Shown: piece after piece, positions 8,041 to 16,992 of the stretch
How the letters are laid out: every line of letters starts with the position of its first letter
How positions within the stretch are numbered: position 1 is the first letter of the stretch
NCBI GenBank assembly: GCA_945885545.1
Contig: CAMCYZ010000016.1
Span: forward strand, 1 to 33,885
Direction: 5' to 3'
Source: Spirosoma fluviale
GTDB taxonomy: Bacteria; Bacteroidota; Bacteroidia; Cytophagales; Spirosomataceae
Length of the DNA stretch: 33,885 nucleotides
Translations under genes and position numbers: made by a program
Notes under the pieces: generated by a model
Seen by the model: the letters and a program-made list of their open reading frames with translations, nothing else
Told to the model about the DNA's origin: nothing
The model's database searches: none

Positions 8041-8098
8041 AGACTTTAGACACACAGAGAAATGATTATTTCTTAGCGTCTTTCTGCCTTAGCGGTAA
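8041..8098 (-). repeat. Degenerate 8-bp-period repeat (copy B)
   Basis: On the minus strand the sequence reads ACCGCTAAGG, CAGAAAGA, CGCTAAGA and then decays. The opening TTACCGCTAAGGCA equals that of copy A after prfA, in opposite orientation. Confidence 0.5.
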
Positions 8099-8109
8099 AC
8101 AATAAACAT

Positions 8110-8883
8110 ATGAAAAAGCTCATAATTATTTTTGCAACTAGCCTTGCCTTGATTTCCTGTAGCTCTGCCGAAAAAGATGCTGCACGCTCAACAACAGACA
8201 CCAAAAAAACGAACAATCATACACTAGTCTTTTTTGACAAAACTCAGAGCGTAAATGTGGACGATGAGTTCGTAAGGAATAAGTACCAAGCGGCTCTTAA
8301 GTCGCTTATTGACGAAAATATACAGTCAGAAGGAGATATTTTTGAGATTTATTATATACACGAAAACACCGCCAAGGCCAAAGTTTTGTCGCTGTCGGCT
8401 CGAACCATTAAAGAAAATTCGGAAGGCCTAAATGGCACTGACCTAGAAGCTGCCCAAACCAATTACGACATGAGCATCGGCAAAGAGCGTCGCATGATTC
8501 TTGACCTAGCCGTGCAAAAAATGCTCGAAAAAAACAGTGGGGCTTCAAATGCCGAAACCAACATTTCAGCCTCAGTCCCCTTACTTTCAGAAGCTTTAAA
8601 TGGCAAAAAAGACGTAAAAGCATTTTATTTTTCTGACATGGTAGAAAGCCTCAAAAACGGCAGGGATTTTCATAAAGTAGCACCCATCAGCCACAACCAA
8701 GCCGAAGAATGGGCAAAAGCCGATGCCGAAAACTACAAATTGTATAACCTCACCAACGCCCAGATTTCTATCATTCTGCCGTTTTCGCCCAACAGCTCCT
8801 CCAAAGAAAATAACCCAAACGTCAGCGACTACTGGAAAGTGTATTTCGAGGCCTTGGGTGTTAGTGGTGTGAAGGAGATTTGA
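8110..8883 (+). CDS. Putative lipoprotein with VWA-like features
   Basis: A 257-aa protein starting with MKKLIIIFATSLALISC, a clear lipoprotein signal with Cys17, so it is predicted to be exported and lipid-anchored. The body suggests a von Willebrand A-like fold: a hydrophobic strand followed by VFFDKTQSVN (compare DxSxS of a MIDAS site), then ETNISASVPLLSEALN, then KAFYFSDMVES. The second MIDAS Ser is replaced by Thr, so metal binding is uncertain. No family name was recognised. It stands alone, and the following gene is a convergent pseudogene. Confidence 0.7.
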   Translation: MKKLIIIFATSLALISCSSAEKDAARSTTDTKKTNNHTLVFFDKTQSVNVDDEFVRNKYQAALKSLIDENIQSEGDIFEIYYIHENTAKAKVLSLSARTIKENSEGLNGTDLEAAQTNYDMSIGKERRMILDLAVQKMLEKNSGASNAETNISASVPLLSEALNGKKDVKAFYFSDMVESLKNGRDFHKVAPISHNQAEEWAKADAENYKLYNLTNAQISIILPFSPNSSSKENNPNVSDYWKVYFEALGVSGVKEI

Positions 8884-8944
8884 GGAATAACTTATTATTT
8901 GAATTCAATTTTTAAAATGTTAATAAAAAATTCTGCAGAGTTAG

Positions 8945-9499
8945 TTAGCAATTTCTGATACGGCTCAGCTGTTGAGGGCTAACGTTAAGGTATGAAGCCA
9001 ACAATTTACCTTTTACTCTGTTGCTAAGGCCAGGTTGAGTCTTCTCAAATACGTCAAGCCTTTGTTCGGCATTTTTTATTCGGTGAAAGGCATTTCTGTT
9101 TTCAAGCTGCAGCAGGTAGCGTTCATATATAGTTATGATTACGAATGCCAAATGGGGAATAGTTTCTAACAAAGCCTTCACCGTTTCTTTTCTTATGTAT
9201 GATGCCTTGAGGTGCGTGAGAGCTTGAAGGTAGCAGGTGGAAGGTTGTTCTGAAACATAACTTGATATACCCATTCGCCCTCACCCAATATCCAGTGGGT
9301 TAAAGTAGATTCAGTTTCATCGTACGACAAACTCACGCAATACACCTTCGCTTATGTAGAATATCCTATCGCATATCTCGCCTTCGTGCAGCATTATGTC
9401 TTGCTCCTCAAAGCTAATTGGACTGAAGGAATTTTGAATTTTTGAAATTTCTGCTTCGGTAAACAGATTAAAACTCTTTAGAAATGGAGTAAACGGCAC
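8945..9499 (-). pseudogene. Crp/Fnr-family regulator broken by two frameshifts
   Basis: The N-terminal 60 codons (from 9499) encode the start of a cyclic-nucleotide-binding-like domain ending ISEGVLREFVVR and TGA. Moving frame by one base near 9320 continues with YDETESTLTHWILGEGEW. A second shift near 9272 leads into ISSYVSEQPSTCYLQALTHL and onward to the C-terminal helix-turn-helix, GKLLASYLNVSPQQLSRIR, ending at 8945. Joined, the pieces give a full-length regulator of about 185 residues with no missing domain. Two separate shifts argue for a real pseudogene rather than one sequencing error. Confidence 0.8.
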
Positions 9500-9595
9500 G
9501 ATATTTTATTGGATTTTTTTTCAAAATTAGTGAAATTTTGTAAAATGCACAGTTCAAACTTTTTTTACCTTTAGACTTTTGCCAAAAAATTCATT

Positions 9596-9603
9596 TATCT
9601 TTG
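9596..9603 (+). promoter_or_regulatory. -7 box for mraY
   Basis: TATCTTTG is a perfect match to TANNTTTG, 29 bp before the mraY ATG at 9633. A TTTG at 9578-9581 is only 14 bp away, closer than usual. The box lies downstream of a possible TTG start at 9579, which argues that 9633 is the true start. Confidence 0.5.
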
Positions 9604-9632
9604 TTTCGCAAGACTATTATACCCCCAAAACA

Positions 9633-10823
9633 ATGCTTTACTACCTTTTTAGCTACCTCGACCAAATGTTCGATTTCCCGGGTGCGGGTGTTTTTCGTTA
9701 CATTTCGTTTCGTGCATCGGCAGCAACCATTTTGTCGCTTTTGATAGCGGCCATTTATGGCAAACCGATCATTCGCAAGCTGCAAATGTTGCAAGTCGGC
9801 GAGAGCATCAGAGACTTGGGTCTTACCGGTCAGCTAGAGAAAAAAGGGACACCGACTATGGGAGGTTTTATCATTTTAGCATCTTTGATGATTCCGGTTC
9901 TGTTATTTGCCAAGCTTGACAATGTGTACATCATCCTTCTTATCGTAGCCACACTATGGACTACCATGATTGGTTTTGCTGATGATTACATCAAAGTTTT
10001 CAAAAAAGATAAGGAAGGCCTAAAGGGCAAGTTTAAAATAATAGGTCAAGTAGGCTTAGGATTGATAGTTGGGCTTACGCTTTACTTCAACAACAACGTG
10101 AAAATCAGGGAGTTTGGCAGTAATGGATTCGTTGATAAACATTCCTTGACTACCACTGTACCTTTCCTAAAAAATAACCTTTTAGACTACGATATCTTCT
10201 CGAGCTATCTACCAGACAGTTTGGCTTGGCTTCCCTACGTGTTTATATGTGTATTTATAATCACAGCGGTGTCAAACGCAGCCAATATCACAGACGGAAT
10301 TGACGGCCTAGCCGCAGGAACATCTGCCATTATCGGCCTTACGCTTGCAGTGTTTGCTTATCTATCTGGCAATAAAGTCTTTGCCGAATATTTGAATATC
10401 ATGCTTATACCAAACTCCGGAGAAGTAGTAATATTCTGTGCAGCCTTTCTTGGTGCCTGCATAGGCTTTCTGTGGTATAACTCCTACCCTGCTTCGGTTT
10501 TCATGGGAGACACGGGCAGTTTGATGCTCGGAAGCGTAATAGCCACACTTGCATTGATTCTCCGAAAAGAACTTATGATTCCATTGATGTGTGGTATTTT
10601 CTTGGCCGAGAATATCTCTGTAATACTGCAAGTGGCTTATTTTAAATATCAAAAACGCCGAAGAGGTTTGGAATACGCAAAGCAGAATAGACTTTTACTA
10701 ATGTCACCACTGCACCACCATTTCCAAAAAAAGGGCTACCACGAGGCCAAAATTGTTACTCGTTTCTGGATAGTGGCTGTTGTTTTGGCGGTTATCAGTA
10801 TCGTTACGCTTAAGTTGCAATAA
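9633..10823 (+). CDS. mraY: Phospho-N-acetylmuramoyl-pentapeptide transferase
   Basis: An integral membrane enzyme of about 396 aa that transfers phospho-MurNAc-pentapeptide from UDP to undecaprenyl phosphate, giving lipid I. Catalytic and signature motifs are visible: KKGTPTMGG, the Asp pair in [36 protein letters not shown] and the cytoplasmic [14 protein letters not shown]. About ten hydrophobic helices fit the family. The ATG at 9633 gives the usual N-terminus MLYYLFSYL; the longer reading from TTG 9579 would include the promoter box. It is unusual that no other mur or division genes lie beside it, as mraY normally sits in the dcw cluster. Confidence 0.96.
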   Translation: MLYYLFSYLDQMFDFPGAGVFRYISFRASAATILSLLIAAIYGKPIIRKLQMLQVGESIRDLGLTGQLEKKGTPTMGGFIILASLMIPVLLFAKLDNVYIILLIVATLWTTMIGFADDYIKVFKKDKEGLKGKFKIIGQVGLGLIVGLTLYFNNNVKIREFGSNGFVDKHSLTTTVPFLKNNLLDYDIFSSYLPDSLAWLPYVFICVFIITAVSNAANITDGIDGLAAGTSAIIGLTLAVFAYLSGNKVFAEYLNIMLIPNSGEVVIFCAAFLGACIGFLWYNSYPASVFMGDTGSLMLGSVIATLALILRKELMIPLMCGIFLAENISVILQVAYFKYQKRRRGLEYAKQNRLLLMSPLHHHFQKKGYHEAKIVTRFWIVAVVLAVISIVTLKLQ

Positions 10824-10863
10824 AAAGGCGGTGTCTGAGGTTTAGGCTACAGCTTTTTTTTGC

Positions 10864-10871
10864 TATATTTG
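10864..10871 (+). promoter_or_regulatory. -7 box for the S9 peptidase gene
   Basis: TATATTTG matches TANNTTTG, 36 bp before the ATG at 10908. No clear TTTG box lies upstream. Confidence 0.45.
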
Positions 10872-10907
10872 GAAAGTCCTTCGATTGGCCTGAACCTATA
10901 CCTTTAG

Positions 10908-13679
10908 ATGAAACAGACTCTATTTCTATTATTGCTTGTAGCTGCTACGAGCATATTTGCCCAAAAACGTCCTCTTCAACACGCAGACTACGACGATTGG
11001 AAGGCGATTTCTGAAACGAAAATTACTCCAAACGGACATTGGATAGCCTATGTCCTTAGCCCCCAAGATGGTGATAATAAACTCATTCTGTATCCATTAT
11101 TGGGCAATGCCATAGATACGGTAGAGCGGGCCTCAGAACTTTGGCTGAGCCAAGACTCACAATGGGCAGCTTACAAAATTTCACCCTCCAAAAATGCTGT
11201 CAAAACAGCTAAATTGGCTAAAAAAAAGAAAGACGAAATGCCAAAAGACAGCATTGGCATACACAGTTTTTCTACCTTCGAAACCGTCAAATTTGCCAAC
11301 GTAAAGAGTTTTGTTTTTCCTGAAAAATCCAACGATTGGCTGGCTTTTCTCGGATATCCAGAAACCAAGAAAGATACCTCGGCAAAGGCTAAAAACGTAA
11401 AAAAAGAAAGTGATGAGAACGGAAGTACACTGTATTTATTCAGCCTAAAAACCAATACTTTACACAGGTTTCCTTTTGTTTACAAATACCAGTTTGATCC
11501 TTCGGGTCAAACCTTGACTTTTGCAACAACAGGGAAAGACAGCACCATGAAGTCGGGCTTGTATGCCTTTTCTACCAACAATCAAAAAGCTCAGCTTTTG
11601 ACCGAAACAAAGGGTTTTTATAAACAAATAAGTAGTTCAGAAGATGGTCAAAACTGGGCCGCCATTCTAAACCCCGATACAACCAAGAAAGCCATGACCA
11701 AAAACCACCAATTGTGGTATTGGAAAACCTTAGAAGAACCAAAACTGATCGGCGATACACTGACCAATAGCGATAAACAACTTCCGCTGATCAGTGCGGA
11801 GTTTGAGCCAAAGTTCTCTAAAGATGGATCCCGATTGTTTTTCGGAAAAACGCCGCTTCACTTACCAAAAGATACAACCCGACTGGAGGAAGACATTGTG
11901 AGCCTCGACGTATGGAACTGGAAAGACAATTACCTGATGCCTCAACAACTGGCCAATCTCAAAAACGACCTAAAAAAGAGTTATTTGACACTTTTTGATA
12001 TAAAAAATCAGAAAACAATACGGCTGGCAAGTCCTGATTTCCCAGAAATAAGACTTTCCAAAACCGCCAACGAAGAAGAAATACTGCTATTGGCATCAGA
12101 CAAATATGCAAATCAGCATTGGCTTTTTAATACACCCATAGACGCCTTTGCAGTTTCGGGTAAAAATGGAAATCGAGAATTGATTTTCGAAAACAAGCGA
12201 ACAACAGACTTAAAAATGTCGCCCGATGGTAAATATGTGGTTTGGTACGCACTAGAGGACACAGCTTGGTTTGCATTTCAAGTTAGAAATCAAAAGACAT
12301 ATAAGCTCACAGAAGATGTAAATTTCTCAGATAAAGCCGACGACGACCATCCAGACGAGCCAAGTAGTTATGGCATAGCAGGTTTTACAAAAGACGACGA
12401 AACAATATGGATTTACGACAAATACGATATTTGGGCTATTAATCCTTCAAAACCATCAGACAAAAAACGGCTCACAAATGGCCGGGAAAACAACATAACT
12501 TATCGCTATATTTCTTTGGACGAAAAGGAAACCCAGATTGATTCGAAAAATACAATTATGCTGCATGTTTTCAATCAAAAAACCATGGAGTCGGGTTTTG
12601 CAAAATTAACTAACCCCGAAAATACGATTCCTGAATTGGTATTGTTTGACAAATTTTATTTTTCACCGAAAATCATAAAAGCCAAAGAAAGCACCGATTT
12701 AGTTTTTACAAAAGAAAACTTTGAGGTTTTCCCAGACCTACAGTACAGCAAAGATTTTGATTTTAAAGAAGTTATAAAAGTAAGTACGGCCAATCCACAA
12801 CAAGAAGGTATCAATTGGGGCACTGCCGAAATGGTGAAATACAAAACGCTCGACAACAAGGATTTAGAAGGAATACTTTATAAACCAGCCAATTTTGAGC
12901 CAACCAAAAAATATCCTATGATTACGTATTTTTATGAAAAAATGTCGGATCAAATTTACCGTTATAACGTACCTCAGCCGGCTAGGTCGAGTATAAACTT
13001 CGCCTACTATCCGAGCAACGGCTACTGTGTGTTTGTGCCAGACATTGTTTACAAAACTGGTCAACCCGGCCAAAGTGCTTACGACTGTATTTTGCCGGGA
13101 ATAAAGAAAGTACTCGAGATGGGCTTTATAGATAGCACCCGTTTGGGCGTGCAAGGGCATAGCTGGGGCGGTTATCAAATAGCTTGGTTGGTTACCAAAA
13201 CCAACATTTTTATAGCTGCAGAAGCAGGAGCACCAGTAGCCAACATGACAAGTGCCTACGGCGGTATCAGGTGGGAAACGGGCAACTCACGCCAAGCACA
13301 ATATGAACGTACGCAGTCGAGAATAGGAGCTACACTTTGGGATAGCCCCCAGAAGTATATTGAAAACTCCCCATTGTTTTATCTGCCAAACGTAAAAACT
13401 CCCGTGCTGATGATGCACAACGACGACGACGGTGCGGTGCCTTGGTACCAGGGCATAGAAATGTTTATGGGCCTTAAAAGACTAGGCAAGCCCGTGTGGA
13501 TGCTCAACTATAACGGCGAAAAACACGGACTTACACAACGAAAAAACCGAAAGGATTGGTCGATGCGGATGTCGCAATATTTTGATTATTACCTCAAAGA
13601 CAGTCCCATGCCTGCATGGATGAGTAAGGGCATTCCGGCAACCGAAAAAACACTTAACTATGGATTCAAAATTGACTAG
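10908..13679 (+). CDS. S9 prolyl oligopeptidase-family serine peptidase
   Basis: A 923-aa secreted peptidase with signal peptide MKQTLFLLLLVAATSIFA. Residues ~25-640 look like a WD40-type beta-propeller, with repeats such as MSPDGKYVVWYALEDTAW. Residues ~660-900 form the alpha/beta-hydrolase domain. The catalytic triad is visible: Ser752 in GHSWGG, an Asp within HNDDDGAVPWYQG (839-841), and His873 in GEKHGL. Family members cut oligopeptides, often after Pro or Ala, in the periplasm. Its last 20 bp overlap the start of the K+ channel gene, which suggests translational coupling. Confidence 0.92.
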   Translation: MKQTLFLLLLVAATSIFAQKRPLQHADYDDWKAISETKITPNGHWIAYVLSPQDGDNKLILYPLLGNAIDTVERASELWLSQDSQWAAYKISPSKNAVKTAKLAKKKKDEMPKDSIGIHSFSTFETVKFANVKSFVFPEKSNDWLAFLGYPETKKDTSAKAKNVKKESDENGSTLYLFSLKTNTLHRFPFVYKYQFDPSGQTLTFATTGKDSTMKSGLYAFSTNNQKAQLLTETKGFYKQISSSEDGQNWAAILNPDTTKKAMTKNHQLWYWKTLEEPKLIGDTLTNSDKQLPLISAEFEPKFSKDGSRLFFGKTPLHLPKDTTRLEEDIVSLDVWNWKDNYLMPQQLANLKNDLKKSYLTLFDIKNQKTIRLASPDFPEIRLSKTANEEEILLLASDKYANQHWLFNTPIDAFAVSGKNGNRELIFENKRTTDLKMSPDGKYVVWYALEDTAWFAFQVRNQKTYKLTEDVNFSDKADDDHPDEPSSYGIAGFTKDDETIWIYDKYDIWAINPSKPSDKKRLTNGRENNITYRYISLDEKETQIDSKNTIMLHVFNQKTMESGFAKLTNPENTIPELVLFDKFYFSPKIIKAKESTDLVFTKENFEVFPDLQYSKDFDFKEVIKVSTANPQQEGINWGTAEMVKYKTLDNKDLEGILYKPANFEPTKKYPMITYFYEKMSDQIYRYNVPQPARSSINFAYYPSNGYCVFVPDIVYKTGQPGQSAYDCILPGIKKVLEMGFIDSTRLGVQGHSWGGYQIAWLVTKTNIFIAAEAGAPVANMTSAYGGIRWETGNSRQAQYERTQSRIGATLWDSPQKYIENSPLFYLPNVKTPVLMMHNDDDGAVPWYQGIEMFMGLKRLGKPVWMLNYNGEKHGLTQRKNRKDWSMRMSQYFDYYLKDSPMPAWMSKGIPATEKTLNYGFKID

Positions 13680-14520
13680 AAGCTCAGAATTGGGCAATAA
13701 GCGAAGCTTACGAAAGAAAGTTTGGAGTACGCTAGACGTGCGGTATTCCGAGCGAAAGGGCATGAGTTTTGTTTTTAACATATCTTTGTCGATACTGATT
13801 TTTCTAAATACCATCGCCATCATACTCAATACCATACCAGATTTAAGTCAAAACTATCACACCATTTTTAGAGATTTCGAATACTTTTCAGTGGCTGTTT
13901 TTTTGATTGAATACATGCTTCGGCTGTGGTCATGTGTGGAAAGCAGAGGATTTAATCATCCATTTTATGGTCGTATTCGTTTCATGTTTTCATTCTGGGG
14001 ATTGGTAGATTTACTGGCCATTGCACCGTTTTTCCTATCGGCGTTTGCCACAGACTTCGCGTTTATACGTATGCTACGCTTGTTGCGTATTCTACGGCTT
14101 TTCCGCATGAGCCGATATTTTCATGCTTTCAGAATTATCAAAAATGTATTGTCCAGCAAACGGGAAGAACTCATTTTAGCGTTTTCGTTTATTTTTTTCT
14201 TGATTATTTTCTCAAGTTCGTTGATGTACTATATCGAACATCCCGTTCAGCCCAAGAATTTTTCAAGCATTCCAGCAGCACTTTGGTGGGGCGTAAATAC
14301 CATGACCACCGTGGGTTATGGAGATATTTACCCAATTACTCTTGCCGGAAAAATATTGGGAGCCTTTGTGGGCATTTCGTTGTTTGCCTTACCCGCGGGT
14401 ATCATTGCTTCCGGATTTAATGAGCACATCAGAGGTTACAAAAACGAACAGGGCAAAATAAAATGCCCTTATTGCCGAGCAGAGTATTTTTTGGCGGAGA
14501 AGGGTCGTCCTCTTCATTGA
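13660..14520 (+). CDS. Voltage-gated potassium channel (6-TM ion transporter)
   Basis: A 286-aa channel of the Kv type. Hydrophobic segments S1-S6 are visible. S4 carries regularly spaced arginines (RMLRLLRILRLFRMSR), the voltage sensor. The selectivity filter TTVGYGD is at 216-222, followed by S6 (FVGISLFALPAGIIASGF). A short cytoplasmic tail has a CPYC pair that may bind metal. The ATG lies inside the end of the peptidase gene, in another frame. It should form a tetramer in the inner membrane. Confidence 0.92.
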   Translation: MDSKLTRSSELGNKRSLRKKVWSTLDVRYSERKGMSFVFNISLSILIFLNTIAIILNTIPDLSQNYHTIFRDFEYFSVAVFLIEYMLRLWSCVESRGFNHPFYGRIRFMFSFWGLVDLLAIAPFFLSAFATDFAFIRMLRLLRILRLFRMSRYFHAFRIIKNVLSSKREELILAFSFIFFLIIFSSSLMYYIEHPVQPKNFSSIPAALWWGVNTMTTVGYGDIYPITLAGKILGAFVGISLFALPAGIIASGFNEHIRGYKNEQGKIKCPYCRAEYFLAEKGRPLH

Positions 14521-14536
14521 TTTAAAATATGTTGGA

Positions 14537-16324
14537 ATGATTCTTACTGAAGAGCAAAGAAAAATCATAAATTCAGAAGGTAACATCAAGATAAATGCTG
14601 TGGCTGGTTCGGGCAAAACCACTACGGTAATTGCCTATGCACAAAGTAGGCCAAGCAATAGCAAAATACTGTATCTGGCATTTAATAAGTCGGTAAAACT
14701 AGAGGCTCAGAAAAAATTTCAGAGTAAGCAATTGTTTAATGTACAGGTAGAAACGGCTCACTCGTTGGCTTACAAACACATTGTAGTCAAAGAAAAGTAT
14801 GCAGTTCGAGCCTCTGATTATAAAACCCACGATGTAGTAAGCCTTCTAAAAATAAAACCCTTAGGTGAGAAACACTCCGAATATATCCTGGCCAATCATG
14901 TACTAAAGTTTGTGGCTTACTTTTGCAACAGCAACAAAGAGAAAGTACAAGAGCTCAATTATTTAGAAACCATTACTGATCCTACAGCCAAGGTATTTAT
15001 TGCTGTTCACTATCCCGAACTCTTGAATGCGGTGCGTGTATTTCTTAACAAAATGAATAGCAAAGAAATAGAAATTACGCACGACTTCTACTTAAAGAAA
15101 TTCCAATTATCTCGGCCAAATCTTAATTTTGACTACATTCTGTTCGACGAAGGGCAGGATGCCTCGCCGGCCATGCTGGATGTTTTTATTAATCAAAAAG
15201 CCACAAAAGTAATAGTTGGAGATACACACCAACAAATATATGGCTGGAGATACGCCGTCAATTCTTTGGAAAAAGTGGATTTTGAGTCCTTCAACCTATC
15301 TAATAGCTTTAGATTCAGGCAAGAAATTGCTGATTTAGCGTCTCAATCTCTTCTTTTGAAAAACGAAATATCAGACATTGCAGTCACCACCACCTTGGTT
15401 GGACAAGGAAACTCCACCGACACCCTTAGCCGGGCAGTAATAGCCCGCTCAAACCTCGGACTTCTACTAAATGCCATAAAAATGGTTTATGAGGAGCAAA
15501 GTATCGATAGTTTATACTTTGAGGGAAACATAAATTCCTACACTTACGCCGACGAAGGTGCCTCGCTCTATGATGTGCTAAACCTTCGAAATCAGGAACA
15601 TTCCAAAATAAAAGACGTATTGATAAAAAGTATGAGAGACCTCGATGACTTAGAGGACTACATTAAAAAAACCGAAGATGTTCAGCTGGGAATGCTTCTG
15701 GAGATTGTAAACGAATATGGCAATGAGATACCAAAAATCATTAAAACACTCAAACTAAAGCATGTAGAAAATCACCTAAGAGACAGTGCTGAGGTGATAT
15801 TTTCGACAGTCCACAGGTGCAAAGGTATGGAATACGATGATGTATATCTGGTCGATGATTTTATAACCAAAGAAAAAATTGCTTCACTTCCGGAAGATTA
15901 TTTCTCTGAAGAAAAAAACATCGAAAAAACCAATGAAGAAATAAATCTTTTATATGTAGCCATCACTCGCACCCGAAATATACTAAGAATACCACTAGAC
16001 ATGCTGCCGGACGATTTTGAACTTTCCGAACGAATCAAATTGACCGACAGGGATACCTCAGAAGATGAAGAACAAGCCTTAGAAGCTACTCAGACAATAG
16101 AAACTAAAGAACAAACTGAAACGCTCAAATCGTATTCATTTGAGGAAGTTCGCAAAACCCACACCGAAGCCTATCAACTATGGACAGAAGAACTGGATTT
16201 TGAACTCACTACAATGTTTTGTGGCAAGGTATCCATATCAGCCATGGCCATTCACTTTGGTCGCACTAGGGGAGCCATCAGCTCAAGAATAAAAAAGCTT
16301 GAATTAGAAGAAAAATACGGCTGA
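14537..16324 (+). CDS. UvrD/Rep-type superfamily I helicase with C-terminal HTH
   Basis: A 595-aa SF1A helicase. Motif I (AGSGKTT, Lys27), motif II as DEGQD (204-208), motif III (GDTHQQIYGWR), motif V (FSTVHRCKGMEYDDVYLV) and motif VI (LLYVAITRTRN) are in order. The 2B domain is small compared with UvrD (~720 aa), closer to the short UvrD-like group. Residues ~545-595 form an unusual tail, SAMAIHFGRTRGAISSRIKK, that looks like a Myb/SANT-like or winged helix-turn-helix and may bind DNA. It begins 16 bp after the K+ channel gene. Role in repair or replication restart is inferred from the family. Confidence 0.88.
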   Translation: MILTEEQRKIINSEGNIKINAVAGSGKTTTVIAYAQSRPSNSKILYLAFNKSVKLEAQKKFQSKQLFNVQVETAHSLAYKHIVVKEKYAVRASDYKTHDVVSLLKIKPLGEKHSEYILANHVLKFVAYFCNSNKEKVQELNYLETITDPTAKVFIAVHYPELLNAVRVFLNKMNSKEIEITHDFYLKKFQLSRPNLNFDYILFDEGQDASPAMLDVFINQKATKVIVGDTHQQIYGWRYAVNSLEKVDFESFNLSNSFRFRQEIADLASQSLLLKNEISDIAVTTTLVGQGNSTDTLSRAVIARSNLGLLLNAIKMVYEEQSIDSLYFEGNINSYTYADEGASLYDVLNLRNQEHSKIKDVLIKSMRDLDDLEDYIKKTEDVQLGMLLEIVNEYGNEIPKIIKTLKLKHVENHLRDSAEVIFSTVHRCKGMEYDDVYLVDDFITKEKIASLPEDYFSEEKNIEKTNEEINLLYVAITRTRNILRIPLDMLPDDFELSERIKLTDRDTSEDEEQALEATQTIETKEQTETLKSYSFEEVRKTHTEAYQLWTEELDFELTTMFCGKVSISAMAIHFGRTRGAISSRIKKLELEEKYG

Positions 16325-16331
16325 GTTATAA

Positions 16332-16606
16332 GGTATCTATTCTGAGGACACATTTTTAAAAGAAAATGAACTAATAGATCATCAATTTAAAGCTAAGAGC
16401 GTTAAAGTGATAGAGATTTGGGATTTAAAAAAATTAGTAACACGAAATGATGAATATATACTGATTATCACCGTGTATTTGCAACAAATGCAGTAGCCGA
16501 AAGTATAATTGACAAAATACAATTCGACAAAATCTTGACACAAGAGATATTGACTTTTTTCATTATCGACTCGCTCAAAATTTATGAACTAGCACATCAA
16601 ATTTAA
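16332..16606 (+). pseudogene. Frameshifted ORF remnant
   Basis: From 16332 one frame is open with coding-like composition (includes KSVKVIEIWDLKKLVTRNDE) until TAG near 16496. Near 16455-16463 the sequence continues better in the next frame (DYHRVFATNAVAESIIDKIQ ... IYELAHQI) to TAA at 16604-16606. Together they give about 90 residues without a plausible start codon, so the 5' end is also missing. The family was not recognised. Confidence 0.45.
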
Positions 16607-16959
16607 TTTATCCGAAAAACACTGAGATTAAAACCACCAAAGAGCTTTTGCCCGAAAGTTGATTTACCCCAAAGTCGAAGACCATTCGACCGCATTGGTA
16701 GAATCTGTTCATCATAGGTTAATTGTTTAAAAATTAAAGTAAATTAGTTTTATCTCAACAAAAAAACATTTCAACATTCTTATTAAATATTGCACGTTTT
16801 TAAGACTCAACCAACAGAACCGCAAAAAGTAGTTTCTTAAGTCCAAAACGTCGAAGAGTTCTTTTTTCCCTGATTTCTATTCTACGGGTTTTCGTGTTCT
16901 ATTTTTAGCCAAATTTACTAAGATGGTTGAATTTCTTCCCGAAATAAATTTTTAGCTGC
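16607..16959. other. Non-coding gap
   Basis: AT-rich DNA between the remnant and the dehydrogenase gene. No ORF, tRNA or strong hairpin was recognised; only the -7 box at its right edge stands out. Confidence 0.5.
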
Positions 16960-16967
16960 TATCTTTG
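16960..16967 (+). promoter_or_regulatory. -7 box for the FAD/Fe-S dehydrogenase gene
   Basis: TATCTTTG matches TANNTTTG, 25 bp before the ATG at 16993. No TTTG is seen at 19-21 bp. Confidence 0.45.
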
Positions 16968-16992
16968 GTACAATTTCCTAAATATAGTTTTG

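Noticed and set aside
9579-9632. TTG start for a longer MraY
   Set aside because: The -7 box at 9596-9603 lies inside it and the extra residues are not part of the MraY N-terminus.
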